Of a stretch of 64,000 bases of DNA, positions 41,751-50,086 are shown piece after piece. Each line of letters starts with the position of its first letter. The first letter of the stretch is position 1. The position numbers were made by a program, and so were the translations under genes. The notes under the pieces are model-generated. The model saw nothing but the letters and a program-made list of their open reading frames with translations. It was not told the DNA's origin and ran no database searches. Source of the DNA: Polaribacter sejongensis. GTDB lineage: Bacteria; Bacteroidota; Bacteroidia; Flavobacteriales; Flavobacteriaceae. The stretch lies in NCBI RefSeq assembly GCF_038024065.1, contig NZ_CP150667.1:3231501-3295500 (forward strand). Reading direction: 5' to 3'.

Positions 41751-43799
41751 TTATTTAAAATCTTCGTCAGTAACACCTTCGTTAATTTTAATTTCTGTTA
41801 CCTCAAATTTTATGTCCATAGGACCCATTTTTTGTCCCATTGAAAATGGAAATTTAACACCCTTTACTTCTTTGTAATTAGAAAAAGTAGAAGGTACTCT
41901 TACTTCCTTTCCGTCTGGAGTTTTTACAACTTGAACTTCTTGTAATTTTAATCCAGATTTTACATCAAAAAATATTTCTTTATCATCATATTTAATAACG
42001 TAAGCTTTGCTATCTTCTAAAGGTTCAATTCTTAAAAGCTCTCCTTCTTTATATGCTAATTCTCCTATAATTGTATTTTTAGCTTTTGATTTTGTAATTT
42101 CTTCTGCTGTCATTTCCTTTTTGTTACCTCGTGCTTCTTGGTAACCAGTTTCACCATCAAAAACCATTTTTTGTAAAACTTGTCCCATCCCAGAAACAAT
42201 AACAACACTTTTATTAGGTGCAGCAGTTTTTGTTACTAAAGAAATATCCATTCCTTGTACTTTTGCCGCAGAAGTAATTGAAACAGATTCAATTGCCATT
42301 AATTTATCTTCTCCTCCAATAGCATCAATGTAAGAATCAATAACAGAACTTGCAGTAACTCCTTCTGGAATTGCTATAGTCATTTCTGGCTTTTCAGTAG
42401 TATTTCCATTTTTATCAAAGTAGTTAATGGTATATCCTGTTTTTTCTAAATTATCTAAAACATCAATCGCTTTACCTGTAACAATTATACGAGCTTCATC
42501 ACTTTTAAAGTATTTTAAAGCTGCATTTTGAACATCTTCTGCAGTAACTGCATTTATGTTAGTTAAATAGTTTTCGTAAAAATCTGTTGGTAAATTATAA
42601 CGTGCAATATTTAAAGCAAAACTAGCAGCAGTTGCAGGTTTTTGTACATCCATAACAAAGTTACCAACATATTGTGCTTTTGCATTTTTTAATTCTTCTT
42701 CGGTAACTTTTTCAGCACGAATTTTATCGATTTCCTTTTTAATTTCTACTATAGAGCTGTCTGTGACTACGTTACGAACACTTGCAGAAGCTCTAAAAGT
42801 TGCAGCTACCTTACTTTGTCTAACACTAGAATAAGATCCGTAAGTATAACCTTTGTCTTCACGTAAATTCATAAATAAACGTGCGGTTCCACCACCACCA
42901 AGAATGTTGTTTGCTAATAAAGCTGCGTAATAATCTTTGTCACCTAATTTTAAATCGATATTGTTAGCAATTACCACTTCAGATTGTACTGCATTAGGCA
43001 TATTGATAAAATTGATTTCTGTTTTAGAAACATTTTCTGGTTTTGTAAAAGCAACTTCTGGTACATCACTTTTTTTCCATTTTTTAAATAAACTTTTTAC
43101 TAATTTCTTAGTTTCTTTAGGGTTGATGTCTCCAACAATTATTAAGTAAGCGTTATTAGGCTTGTAATATGTGTTGTAGTTGTTTTTAACATCTTCTAAA
43201 GTAATGTTGTTTACAGTTTCTTTAGCGATAAACTCTCCGTAGGGATGGTTTTTACCATACAATAAAGCGCTTTCTACTCTTCTGGCTGTGCTAGTAACAT
43301 TTTTTTCATCAGATTTTAATCCGTCTAAAGTTATTTTAATTTCTTTATCGAATTCTTCTTGAGTAAATTGAGAGTTTTTAACTCCGTCTGCCATCAATTC
43401 TAATACTTCTGGAAAATATTTTGTTAATGATCTTGCAGAAGCTCCAGAACTATAAAAATTAACTCCGGCTCCTAAGAAATCTACTTTTTCGTTAAATTCA
43501 TCTTTGGTAATGTTTTCTGTTCCTCTACCTAATAAACTTCCCATTATGGTAGAAACTCCAGCTTTATCTCCTTCTACTACAGGTCTATTATCTATAGTTA
43601 AATTAGCAGACGCTCTTGGTAATTTATGGTTTTCTACCATAATTACTTGTAGTCCGTTAGATAAAGTAAATTTTTCTGATTTTCCTAATTGAACCTTTGG
43701 TGCTGGTCCTGGTTTAGGTTGTTGGCTTCTATCTATTTGCGCAGTTGTAGCAAAAGACATTGCTATAAGTGCGATAAGTGATATTATCTGTTTTTTCAT
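41751..43799 (-). CDS. M16-family peptidase-like protein lacking the zinc motif, with C-terminal LolA-like domain
   Basis: The 682-residue exported protein has a signal peptide (1-20) and the two M16 halves (about 35-250 and 260-440); LREDKGYTYGSYSS is the typical second-half motif. The HxxEH zinc motif is absent: the equivalent segment reads GVSTIMGSLLGRGTEN. Such inactive subunits usually pair with an active partner, here the gene just upstream (23 bases). After residue about 455 there is an extra 225-residue beta-rich domain (IDAIGGEDKLMAIESV onward) like LolA/LolB-type lipoprotein-sorting proteins. Confidence 0.85.
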   Translation of the reverse strand: MKKQIISLIALIAMSFATTAQIDRSQQPKPGPAPKVQLGKSEKFTLSNGLQVIMVENHKLPRASANLTIDNRPVVEGDKAGVSTIMGSLLGRGTENITKDEFNEKVDFLGAGVNFYSSGASARSLTKYFPEVLELMADGVKNSQFTQEEFDKEIKITLDGLKSDEKNVTSTARRVESALLYGKNHPYGEFIAKETVNNITLEDVKNNYNTYYKPNNAYLIIVGDINPKETKKLVKSLFKKWKKSDVPEVAFTKPENVSKTEINFINMPNAVQSEVVIANNIDLKLGDKDYYAALLANNILGGGGTARLFMNLREDKGYTYGSYSSVRQSKVAATFRASASVRNVVTDSSIVEIKKEIDKIRAEKVTEEELKNAKAQYVGNFVMDVQKPATAASFALNIARYNLPTDFYENYLTNINAVTAEDVQNAALKYFKSDEARIIVTGKAIDVLDNLEKTGYTINYFDKNGNTTEKPEMTIAIPEGVTASSVIDSYIDAIGGEDKLMAIESVSITSAAKVQGMDISLVTKTAAPNKSVVIVSGMGQVLQKMVFDGETGYQEARGNKKEMTAEEITKSKAKNTIIGELAYKEGELLRIEPLEDSKAYVIKYDDKEIFFDVKSGLKLQEVQVVKTPDGKEVRVPSTFSNYKEVKGVKFPFSMGQKMGPMDIKFEVTEIKINEGVTDEDFK

Positions 43800-43822
43800 T
43801 GTATATGTATGTCTTTTGTTAA

Positions 43823-45133
43823 TTATTTTTTAGGTAAATACTCTAAAGTTACTCTTTGATTTGGGTTTAGATATTTTTTAGCTACTTCTCTAATATCTTC
43901 ACGAGTAATAGAACGATAAATCTCAATTTCTGTATTAATTAAATTTGTATCTCCGTATAATACATTGTATCGTGCTAAAGAGTTTGCAATTCCTTCTACA
44001 CTTGAGTTAGAATTTACAAATTGATTTTCGAATTGATTTTGAAGTTTTTGGTATGTTTTTTCTGAAATTAATTCTGTTTGTAGTTTTACAATTTCTTCAT
44101 CAATTTCTGTAACAATGTCAGCTAATTTAGTTTCACCTTGTGGTAAGCCAAAAATAATATACGTTCCGTAATCCTCTTGACTTAAGTTAATAGCACCAGC
44201 TTGTAATGCCATTTTTTTAGTATCTACTAACTTTTTATATAGTACAGAACTTTTTCCTGTGCTTAAATAAGAAGAAATCATATCTAATACTCTTGAATCT
44301 TTTGTTTTCATAGATGGCGTTCTGTACGCTGTCATAATCGCTGGGATTTGAATATTAGGGTCATACCCTTTTGCTGCAATTGGAGAAGTAATAGGTTCTT
44401 CCTGTATTACTGTTCTTTCTAAATCTGCTCCACGAGGAATTGGACCAAAATAAGCTTCAATCAATTTTTTTGCGTTTGCAACATCAATATCACCTGCAAC
44501 CACTAAAGTAGCGTTATTTGGTACATAGAATTTTTTGTTAAATGCTAAAAAATCTTCTAAAGTAGCATCATCTAAGTGTTGCATTTCTCCAATTGTTGTT
44601 CCTTTATATGGATGTTTTTTAAAGATTTCTTTTTTTACATATTCTAAAAAACGAGAATAAGGTTGGTTATCTACTCTTAATCTTTTCTCTTCTTTTACAA
44701 CTTCGTTTTGAGTGTCTACACCATCTTGACCAATAATAGGATGTAATAAACGTTCAGACTCCATCCATAAACCTAATTTTAGATTGTTAGAAGGAAATAC
44801 TTCATAATAATAAGTTCTATCATCAGTTGTATTGGCATTATTTTTTCCACCATTTGCCGCAACTATTTTAAACCATTCTCCTTTATCAATATTTTCTGTT
44901 CCTTCAAATAACAAATGCTCAAAAAAGTGAGCCATACCAGTTCTGTCTGGTTGTTCGTCTTTTGCACCAACATGGTACATTACTGCCGTAGTAACTACGG
45001 GTGCAGATTTGTCTTGATGTAAAATAACGTGCATTCCGTTACTTAAGTCATACTCTTCAAATTCTACTTGTTGTGCATTTATAGAAAATGCGACTAAAAA
45101 AGCAGAAGTAAGAGATAAAATACTTTTCTTCAT
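43823..45133 (-). CDS. M16-family zinc metallopeptidase (active subunit)
   Basis: The 436-residue exported peptidase has a signal peptide (1-20) and the inverted zinc motif HFFEH (His69, Glu72, His73), with the third ligand expected in the NEVVKEEKRL helix around residue 145-150. The second half has the usual Arg/Tyr-type region (TGKSSVLYKKLVDTKKMALQ). With the inactive partner downstream it probably forms a two-subunit periplasmic peptidase that degrades peptides; substrates are unknown. It heads a two-gene operon. Confidence 0.92.
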   Translation of the reverse strand: MKKSILSLTSAFLVAFSINAQQVEFEEYDLSNGMHVILHQDKSAPVVTTAVMYHVGAKDEQPDRTGMAHFFEHLLFEGTENIDKGEWFKIVAANGGKNNANTTDDRTYYYEVFPSNNLKLGLWMESERLLHPIIGQDGVDTQNEVVKEEKRLRVDNQPYSRFLEYVKKEIFKKHPYKGTTIGEMQHLDDATLEDFLAFNKKFYVPNNATLVVAGDIDVANAKKLIEAYFGPIPRGADLERTVIQEEPITSPIAAKGYDPNIQIPAIMTAYRTPSMKTKDSRVLDMISSYLSTGKSSVLYKKLVDTKKMALQAGAINLSQEDYGTYIIFGLPQGETKLADIVTEIDEEIVKLQTELISEKTYQKLQNQFENQFVNSNSSVEGIANSLARYNVLYGDTNLINTEIEIYRSITREDIREVAKKYLNPNQRVTLEYLPKK

Positions 45134-45310
45134 AAAATTTATTTAATAAGTTATTAATTGATATTCTGTTTGACGCTCGGAGGTTTTATTTGTTACACTT
45201 TTTGTCAAACAATTTGTGTACACTTCAAAAATAAAAAAAGATATACTTAAAAAGTGGAGGTTATTTCTTTTATTGTGCTGATTTTGATAAAATTATTTAT
45301 AAAAACAATA

Positions 45311-45340
45311 TTGGTTAGTTGTAAAAAAGATGTATATTTG
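45311..45340 (+). promoter_or_regulatory. Promoter of rplU-rpmA
   Basis: TTG at 45311-45313, 19 bases, then TATATTTG at 45333-45340. This fits the Bacteroidota consensus TTG-N(17-23)-TAnnTTTG and is the best promoter in the window. The leader that follows is about 55 bases and contains inverted arms GCATT/AATGC (45346 and about 45362), which might regulate translation. The remaining part of 45134-45310 shows nothing clear. Confidence 0.7.
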
Positions 45341-45399
45341 CACCCGCATTTTCATTAGGATAATGCAAAATAATTAGTAATAAACGCAAAACAAATAGT

Positions 45400-46023
45400 A
45401 TGTACGCAATCGTAGAGATGGCAGGGCAGCAGTTTAAAGTTGCAAAAGACCAAAAAGTATACGTTCACCGTTTACAAGGAGAAGTAGGATCAAAAGTTAC
45501 TTTTGATAACGTTCTTTTACTTGATGAAGCAGGTAATGTAACTATTGGCGCCCCAGCTATAGAAGGAGCTTCAGTAACAGCTCAAATTTTAAGTCACTTA
45601 AAAGGTGATAAAGTAATCGTTTTCAAGAAGAAAAGAAGAAAAGGTTACATTAAGAAAAACGGACACAGACAATTTTTAAGCGAGATTCTTATCGAATCTA
45701 TTGCTGCTTCTGGTAGCACAAAAGCTGCTCCTAAGGCAACTAAAGCTGCTCCAAAGAAATCTGCTAAAGCAGATGACTTAAAGAAAATTGAAGGTGCAGG
45801 ACCTAAAGCTGCAGAAGCTTTAGTAGCTGCAGGATTAGATACTTTTGCAAAAGTAGCAAAAGCAGATCCAGCAAAATTGAGTGAAATCTTAACTGAAGCT
45901 AGTTCTAGATTATCTCATTTAGTAACAACTACTTGGCCTAAACAAGCTGGTTTAGCTGCAGAAGGTAAGTGGGATGAATTAAAAGAATTACAAGATAGAT
46001 TAGACGGAGGTATTGAAAAATAA
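45400..46023 (+). CDS. rplU: 50S ribosomal protein L21 with C-terminal helix-hairpin-helix extension
   Basis: The 207-residue protein is twice the usual L21 length (about 103). Residues 1-105 are a normal L21 ([36 protein letters not shown]). An Ala/Lys-rich linker leads to a helix-hairpin-helix domain (about 125-200: [20 protein letters not shown]) of the kind found in DNA- or RNA-binding proteins. This extension is known in Bacteroidota L21 as far as I recall; its role is not established. It forms an operon with rpmA, 40 bases downstream. Confidence 0.95.
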   Translation: MYAIVEMAGQQFKVAKDQKVYVHRLQGEVGSKVTFDNVLLLDEAGNVTIGAPAIEGASVTAQILSHLKGDKVIVFKKKRRKGYIKKNGHRQFLSEILIESIAASGSTKAAPKATKAAPKKSAKADDLKKIEGAGPKAAEALVAAGLDTFAKVAKADPAKLSEILTEASSRLSHLVTTTWPKQAGLAAEGKWDELKELQDRLDGGIEK

Positions 46024-46063
46024 TTCCTAAAAATTTAACTTTAACCTATAAAAACTCAATAAC

Positions 46064-46324
46064 ATGGCACATAAAAAAGGTGTAGGTAGTTCGAAGAATG
46101 GTAGAGAATCAGAATCGAAACGACTAGGAGTAAAAATATTTGGAGGACAAGCTGCAATTGCAGGGAACATTATTGTTCGTCAAAGAGGAACAACTCACAA
46201 TCCGGGAGAAAACGTTTACATGGGTAAAGATCATACTTTACATGCAAAAGTTGACGGTGTTGTAGAATTCCGTAAGAAAAAGGATAACAGATCTTATGTA
46301 TCTATTACTCCATTTGAAGCTTAG
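46064..46324 (+). CDS. rpmA: 50S ribosomal protein L27
   Basis: The 86-residue protein sits near the peptidyl-transferase centre. The N-terminus [16 protein letters not shown] follows directly after the Met and lacks the cleavable leader seen in Firmicutes. [20 protein letters not shown] is the typical core. It follows rplU as in most bacteria and is ended by a strong hairpin. Confidence 0.97.
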   Translation: MAHKKGVGSSKNGRESESKRLGVKIFGGQAAIAGNIIVRQRGTTHNPGENVYMGKDHTLHAKVDGVVEFRKKKDNRSYVSITPFEA

Positions 46325-46349
46325 TCTATTTAAGTTTTAAAATTATTAG

Positions 46350-46381
46350 AAACGCTCAAACATGAAAATGTTTGAGCGTTT
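46350..46381 (+). terminator. Terminator of rplU-rpmA
   Basis: AAACGCTCAAACAT and ATGTTTGAGCGTTT form a perfect 14-bp stem with loop GAAA, followed by CTGTTTTTA. It is 25 bases after the rpmA stop. Confidence 0.9.
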
Positions 46382-46628
46382 CTGTTTTTAGAAATTATTA
46401 CTAGTAAATTAATTACTTTTTAGATTGCTAAAGTGAATCATTTCCTATTTTAAGAAAGGTAATTCAGGTGATAAATCAGTATATATCTAGCCTATTAAAT
46501 AAATTTCACAATAAGAATAAAAGTAAGTTGTTGTAATAGAGAATGGGTGTAAGTACGTGTTTTTTAGATTATTATAACTGTATTTTGTGGTGTTTACAAC
46601 TGCTAGTCATTTTATTGTTGTATATTTA

Positions 46629-46740
46629 ACCATGAAATTTAATTTACTTGTAACATTTTTTTCGGGGGAATATGAATGTTATTAATAATAGTTAAATTTC
46701 ATAAATAAAAATAAGCTACTCTTCGGGTAGCTTTTTTTTT
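46629..46740 (+). ncRNA. Candidate small structured RNA
   Basis: Within the 469-base gap between rpmA and waaA there is a second Rho-independent terminator (46714-46740) with no gene before it. About 110 bases upstream a -7-like box TATATTTA (46621-46628) lies next to ATGAAATTTAA (46632-46642), whose exact reverse complement is at 46692-46702, just before the terminator. A closing stem plus terminator is the layout of a small RNA. A 17-codon frame also starts at 46632. The rest of the gap (46382-46610) shows no feature. Confidence 0.35.
46714..46740 (+). terminator. Terminator without an upstream gene
   Basis: AAGCTAC and GTAGCTT pair around a short loop containing TCTTCGG, followed by nine T. 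It lies about 50 bases before waaA and ends whatever transcript arises in the gap. Confidence 0.7.
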
Positions 46741-46780
46741 ATCTAGTTAATTATGTAGAAGCTTAGTTGTTACTATTTCG

Positions 46781-46788
46781 TATTTTTA
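46781..46788 (+). promoter_or_regulatory. -7-like box TATTTTTA five bases before the waaA start codon
   Basis: TATTTTTA matches seven of eight positions of TAnnTTTG and is followed by CGGCT and ATG. It predicts a transcript starting at or within a base of the start codon. Confidence 0.4.
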
Positions 46789-46793
46789 CGGCT

Positions 46794-48026
46794 ATGAAAT
46801 TTTTATACAACTTTGTCGTTTTTATTGCCGCTCTGTTACTGCCAATAATTGCTTTATTTAATAAAAAAATAAAACTTTTTGTATCTGGTAGAAATGAAAC
46901 ATTTTCTAAGATATCTGCCTTAAAGAACTCAGAAGTTATTTGGTTTCATGCAGCTTCTTTAGGCGAGTTTGAACAAGCAAGGCCAATTATCGAATCAATT
47001 AAAAAAGAATACCCAACATATAAAATTTTAGTCACTTTTTTTTCTCCTTCGGGATATGAAATTAGAAAAGATTATAATTTAGCAGATGTTATTTGTTATT
47101 TACCTTTAGACTCTAAAGCAAAAGCAAGAAAATTTGTAGAAACTGTAAATCCTAAATTTGCCGTTTTTGTAAAATATGAATTTTGGCCGAATCTTTTAAA
47201 TGAATTAAAATCAAAAGAAATTCCTACAATTTTAGTTTCTGGTATTTTAAGAGAAAAACAATTGTTCTTTAAGAGTTATGGCGGTTTTATGAGAGACGCA
47301 TTAAAAGCTTTTCATCATTTTTTTGTGCAAGACGAAAAATCTAAAGAATTACTAGAATCTATCAACTTTAAAAACGTTACCATTGCTGGTGATACTCGTT
47401 TTGATAGAGTTTCTAAAATATTAGAACAAGATAATGTATTAGGTTTTATCAATCAGTTTAAAGATGGTAAATACACAATTGTTGCAGGAAGTACTTGGCA
47501 AGAAGATGAAGCGTTGTTGGTAAATTACATCAATAATAATGCAACAGCAGATGAGAAGTTTATTATTGCACCACATAATATTAAACACGATGCAATTTTA
47601 GAATTACAGAATTCCATCAACAAAAAAACAGTTTTATTTTCCGATAAAGCGGATAAAAACCTCGCTGAATACCAAGTTTTTATTATTGATACGATTGGTA
47701 TTTTAACTAAGATTTATGCTGCAGCAGATTTAGCCTATGTCGGTGGAGGTTTAAAAACAGGTTTACATAATATATTAGAACCTGCAACTTTTGGTATTCC
47801 TGTTGTGATTGGTAATAATTACGACAAATTTAAAGAAGCGGTAGATTTGGTGAAAATAGGTGGCTGTATTTCAATTTCAAATCAAGAAGAATTTACATCT
47901 AATTTTATCAGTCTAAAAAATGATGAAAACTTTAGAAAGTTAACAGGAGTCATTAATAAGAGGTATATTCAAGATAACCTTGGAGCAACAAAATTAATTA
48001 TGAATTATTTAAAAGAGAAGATTTAA
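46794..48026 (+). CDS. waaA: 3-deoxy-D-manno-octulosonic acid (KDO) transferase
   Basis: The product is 410 residues from the ATG at 46794; a TTG nine codons upstream is less likely because it lies before the promoter box. It adds KDO to lipid A in LPS assembly at the inner membrane. An N-terminal membrane anchor (YNFVVFIAALLLPIIALF), the catalytic-base region WFHAASLGEFEQARPII and the C-terminal GT30 donor-binding part (YVGGGLKTGLHNILEPATFG) are clear. The transporter gene pair follows 2 bases later. Confidence 0.93.
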   Translation: MKFLYNFVVFIAALLLPIIALFNKKIKLFVSGRNETFSKISALKNSEVIWFHAASLGEFEQARPIIESIKKEYPTYKILVTFFSPSGYEIRKDYNLADVICYLPLDSKAKARKFVETVNPKFAVFVKYEFWPNLLNELKSKEIPTILVSGILREKQLFFKSYGGFMRDALKAFHHFFVQDEKSKELLESINFKNVTIAGDTRFDRVSKILEQDNVLGFINQFKDGKYTIVAGSTWQEDEALLVNYINNNATADEKFIIAPHNIKHDAILELQNSINKKTVLFSDKADKNLAEYQVFIIDTIGILTKIYAAADLAYVGGGLKTGLHNILEPATFGIPVVIGNNYDKFKEAVDLVKIGGCISISNQEEFTSNFISLKNDENFRKLTGVINKRYIQDNLGATKLIMNYLKEKI

Positions 48027-48028
48027 TA

Positions 48029-48586
48029 ATGGATTTTATATTACAACCTTGGGCTTGGTATGTTGGTGGGCCTTTAATAGCAATTTCATTACTCTTATAT
48101 TTTTACTTTGGTAAAAATTTTGGGGCATCAACAAATTTTGAAACTTTATGCACCATTGCTGGTGCAGATAAAGTATCGGATTATTTTAAGAAAGATTGGA
48201 AAGACAGAGATTTTGCATTGATGTTTGTAGTCGGTTTAATTATTGGTGGCTTTATTTCTGCAAATTTTTTAACGCCAAATCAAGCAATAGATTTAAACCC
48301 AAAAACGGTGCAAGAATTAACAGATTTAGGTTTTTCTAATGTTGGAAATCAATATTTTCCTGATGAAATTTTTAGTGAAGATGTTGTCTTCTCTTTAAAA
48401 GGATTTTTAATCTTAATTATTTCTGGAGTTTTAATTGGTTTTGGAACTCGTTATGCTGGCGGTTGTACTTCTGGCCACGCAATTACAGGTTTAAGTAATT
48501 TAGAGTTGCCTTCTTTATTGGCGGTAATCGGGTTTTTTATTGGTGGTATTATTGCTACTTGGTTTATAATTCCTTTAATTTTTTAG
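48029..48586 (+). CDS. YeeE/YedE-family transporter, first half
   Basis: The 185-residue membrane protein has about four to five hydrophobic helices and the family motif GTRYAGGCTSGHAITGLSN. A Cys in FETLCTIAGA near residue 42 may match another conserved thiol. YeeE/YedE proteins such as TsuA import thiosulphate or similar sulphur species through a line of cysteines. Single-chain forms are about 350 residues; here two half-size genes, 2 bases apart from each other's stop and start, appear to build the transporter. It lies 2 bases after waaA. Confidence 0.85.
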   Translation: MDFILQPWAWYVGGPLIAISLLLYFYFGKNFGASTNFETLCTIAGADKVSDYFKKDWKDRDFALMFVVGLIIGGFISANFLTPNQAIDLNPKTVQELTDLGFSNVGNQYFPDEIFSEDVVFSLKGFLILIISGVLIGFGTRYAGGCTSGHAITGLSNLELPSLLAVIGFFIGGIIATWFIIPLIF

Positions 48587-48588
48587 AT

Positions 48589-49002
48589 ATGAAAAACATT
48601 AAATTTTTAATATTAGGAATCTTTTTCGCAATCGTTTTAAGCAAAACACAAGCAATTAGTTGGTATCGATTTTACGAAATGTTTAAGTTTCAATCTTTTC
48701 ATATGTTTGGAATAATTGGAGGAGCAGTTGTAATTTCTATGATTTTTATGCAACTTTTTAAAAGTGGAAAAATAAAGGACATTCACGGGAATAAAATAAT
48801 ACCAAAACCGAAAGAAAAAGGATTTGTGAGAACTCTTTTAGGAGGAACCTTTTTTGGTTTAGGTTGGGGGATTTCTGGTGCTTGTGCAGCTCCAATTTTT
48901 GTTATACTTGGTTTCGAATTAATTCCTGCTTTAATTTTGTTGTTCGGATCGCTTTTAGGAACGTTATTGTATGGCGTTTTAAGTAAAAAACTACCCAATT
49001 AA
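48589..49002 (+). CDS. YeeE/YedE-family transporter, second half (DUF6691-type)
   Basis: The product is 138 residues from the ATG at 48589; a longer frame beginning at 48559 would overlap the previous gene and start before the natural MKNIKFLILG. It has four hydrophobic helices and the second family motif FGLGWGISGACAAPIFVILG. It complements the first half at 48029 to give the cysteine set of a sulphur-species transporter. moaA begins at the base after its stop, suggesting a shared operon with molybdenum cofactor synthesis. Confidence 0.83.
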   Translation: MKNIKFLILGIFFAIVLSKTQAISWYRFYEMFKFQSFHMFGIIGGAVVISMIFMQLFKSGKIKDIHGNKIIPKPKEKGFVRTLLGGTFFGLGWGISGACAAPIFVILGFELIPALILLFGSLLGTLLYGVLSKKLPN

Positions 49003-49995
49003 ATGAGCAAATTAGTAGATGGTTTTGGTAGGCAAATGGAATATGTGCGACTAGCAGTTACAGATCGTTGTAATTTGCGTTGCCAATATTGTATGCCTGC
49101 GCATGGTATAGATATTGTTCCGAGACAAGAATTACTTACTTTTAAAGAAATGTATCGTTTAATTCGTGTGTTAACCGAATTGGGGGTGAATAAAGTCCGT
49201 TTAACTGGTGGAGAACCTTTTGTGCGTAAAGATTTTGTTGGTTTTTTAGAAATGTTGTCTTATAACGATTTGTTAGACGCCATAAATATTACTACAAATG
49301 GTGCAATGATTTCTAAGCATATTTCTAAAATAGAGGAGTTAGAAAAAGTGAAAAATATCAATTTAAGTATTGATAGTTTAAATAGAGAAAAGTTTGCGAA
49401 AATTACTAGAAGAGATGTGTATCCAGAGGTTTATAAAACCTTTGAATTACTAGAGAAAAGTAGTTTAAATTTAAAACTAAATGTAGTTGTACAATCTGGT
49501 TTTAACACAAATGAAATTGTAGATTTTGTACGATTAACAAAAGATAAAAATGTTGCTGTCCGTTTTATAGAAGAAATGCCTTTTAATGGAAAAGGACAAC
49601 GAGATATGAAAGAAAATTGGACTTTTAAGAAGATTTTAAACGAGGTGAAAACTGAGTTTGATGTTAATGAAATTCAATCAGAAAAATCATCAACTTCTAG
49701 AAATTATAAAGTAGACAATCATGTTGGAACTTTCGGAATAATTCCTGCTTTTACAAGAACTATTTGTAACGATTGTAATAGAATAAGAATAACATCTACC
49801 GGAACTTTTAAAAACTGTTTGTTTGATGATGGCGTTTTTAATTTAAGAGATTTTATTAGAAAAGGTGCTTCTAATGACGATTTAAAAGAACTATTTTTAG
49901 GTTTGGTAAAACAGAAACCAGAAAATGGTTTTATAGCAGAAGCAAATAGAAAAGATGGTGGTGCTTCAGAGAGTATGAGTACTATTGGAGGGTAA
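49003..49995 (+). CDS. moaA: GTP 3',8-cyclase MoaA
   Basis: The 330-residue radical-SAM enzyme begins molybdopterin synthesis from GTP. The N-terminal cluster motif is CNLRCQYC within TDRCNLRCQYCMP, and the C-terminal cluster cysteines are in ICNDCNRIRIT and FKNCLFD. The protein ends in the conserved GG (STIGG). It starts directly after the second YeeE-type gene and is followed, after an inverted-repeat gap, by moeA and moaC. Confidence 0.96.
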   Translation: MSKLVDGFGRQMEYVRLAVTDRCNLRCQYCMPAHGIDIVPRQELLTFKEMYRLIRVLTELGVNKVRLTGGEPFVRKDFVGFLEMLSYNDLLDAINITTNGAMISKHISKIEELEKVKNINLSIDSLNREKFAKITRRDVYPEVYKTFELLEKSSLNLKLNVVVQSGFNTNEIVDFVRLTKDKNVAVRFIEEMPFNGKGQRDMKENWTFKKILNEVKTEFDVNEIQSEKSSTSRNYKVDNHVGTFGIIPAFTRTICNDCNRIRITSTGTFKNCLFDDGVFNLRDFIRKGASNDDLKELFLGLVKQKPENGFIAEANRKDGGASESMSTIGG

Positions 49996-50000
49996 AAAGA

Positions 50001-50077
50001 GTGTAATCGTGTAAGTGTTTAATTGTTTAAAACAGAGCGTTACAATTACACGATTAAACAAATAAACAATTACACGT
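50001..50077. repeat. Inverted repeat between moaA and moeA
   Basis: TAATCGTGTAA (50004-50014) and TTACACGATTA (50046-50056) are exact inverted arms, and a second overlapping pair (CGTGTAAGTGTTTAATTG near 50008 and CAATTACACG at 50067-50076) shares most of the arms. The element fills almost the whole 91-base gap and is built of one 20-odd-base word read in both directions. It might stabilise or attenuate the moa transcript. Confidence 0.55.
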
Positions 50078-50086
50078 TTTTAAAAT

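Noticed and set aside
14625..46781. TTG about 11-12 bases before several TAnnTTTG boxes (HU, rplU, glyS, waaA) as a short-spaced promoter type
   Set aside because: TTG is very frequent in this AT-rich DNA and the spacing is well below the 17-23 bases known for the family; rplU also has a correctly spaced TTG.
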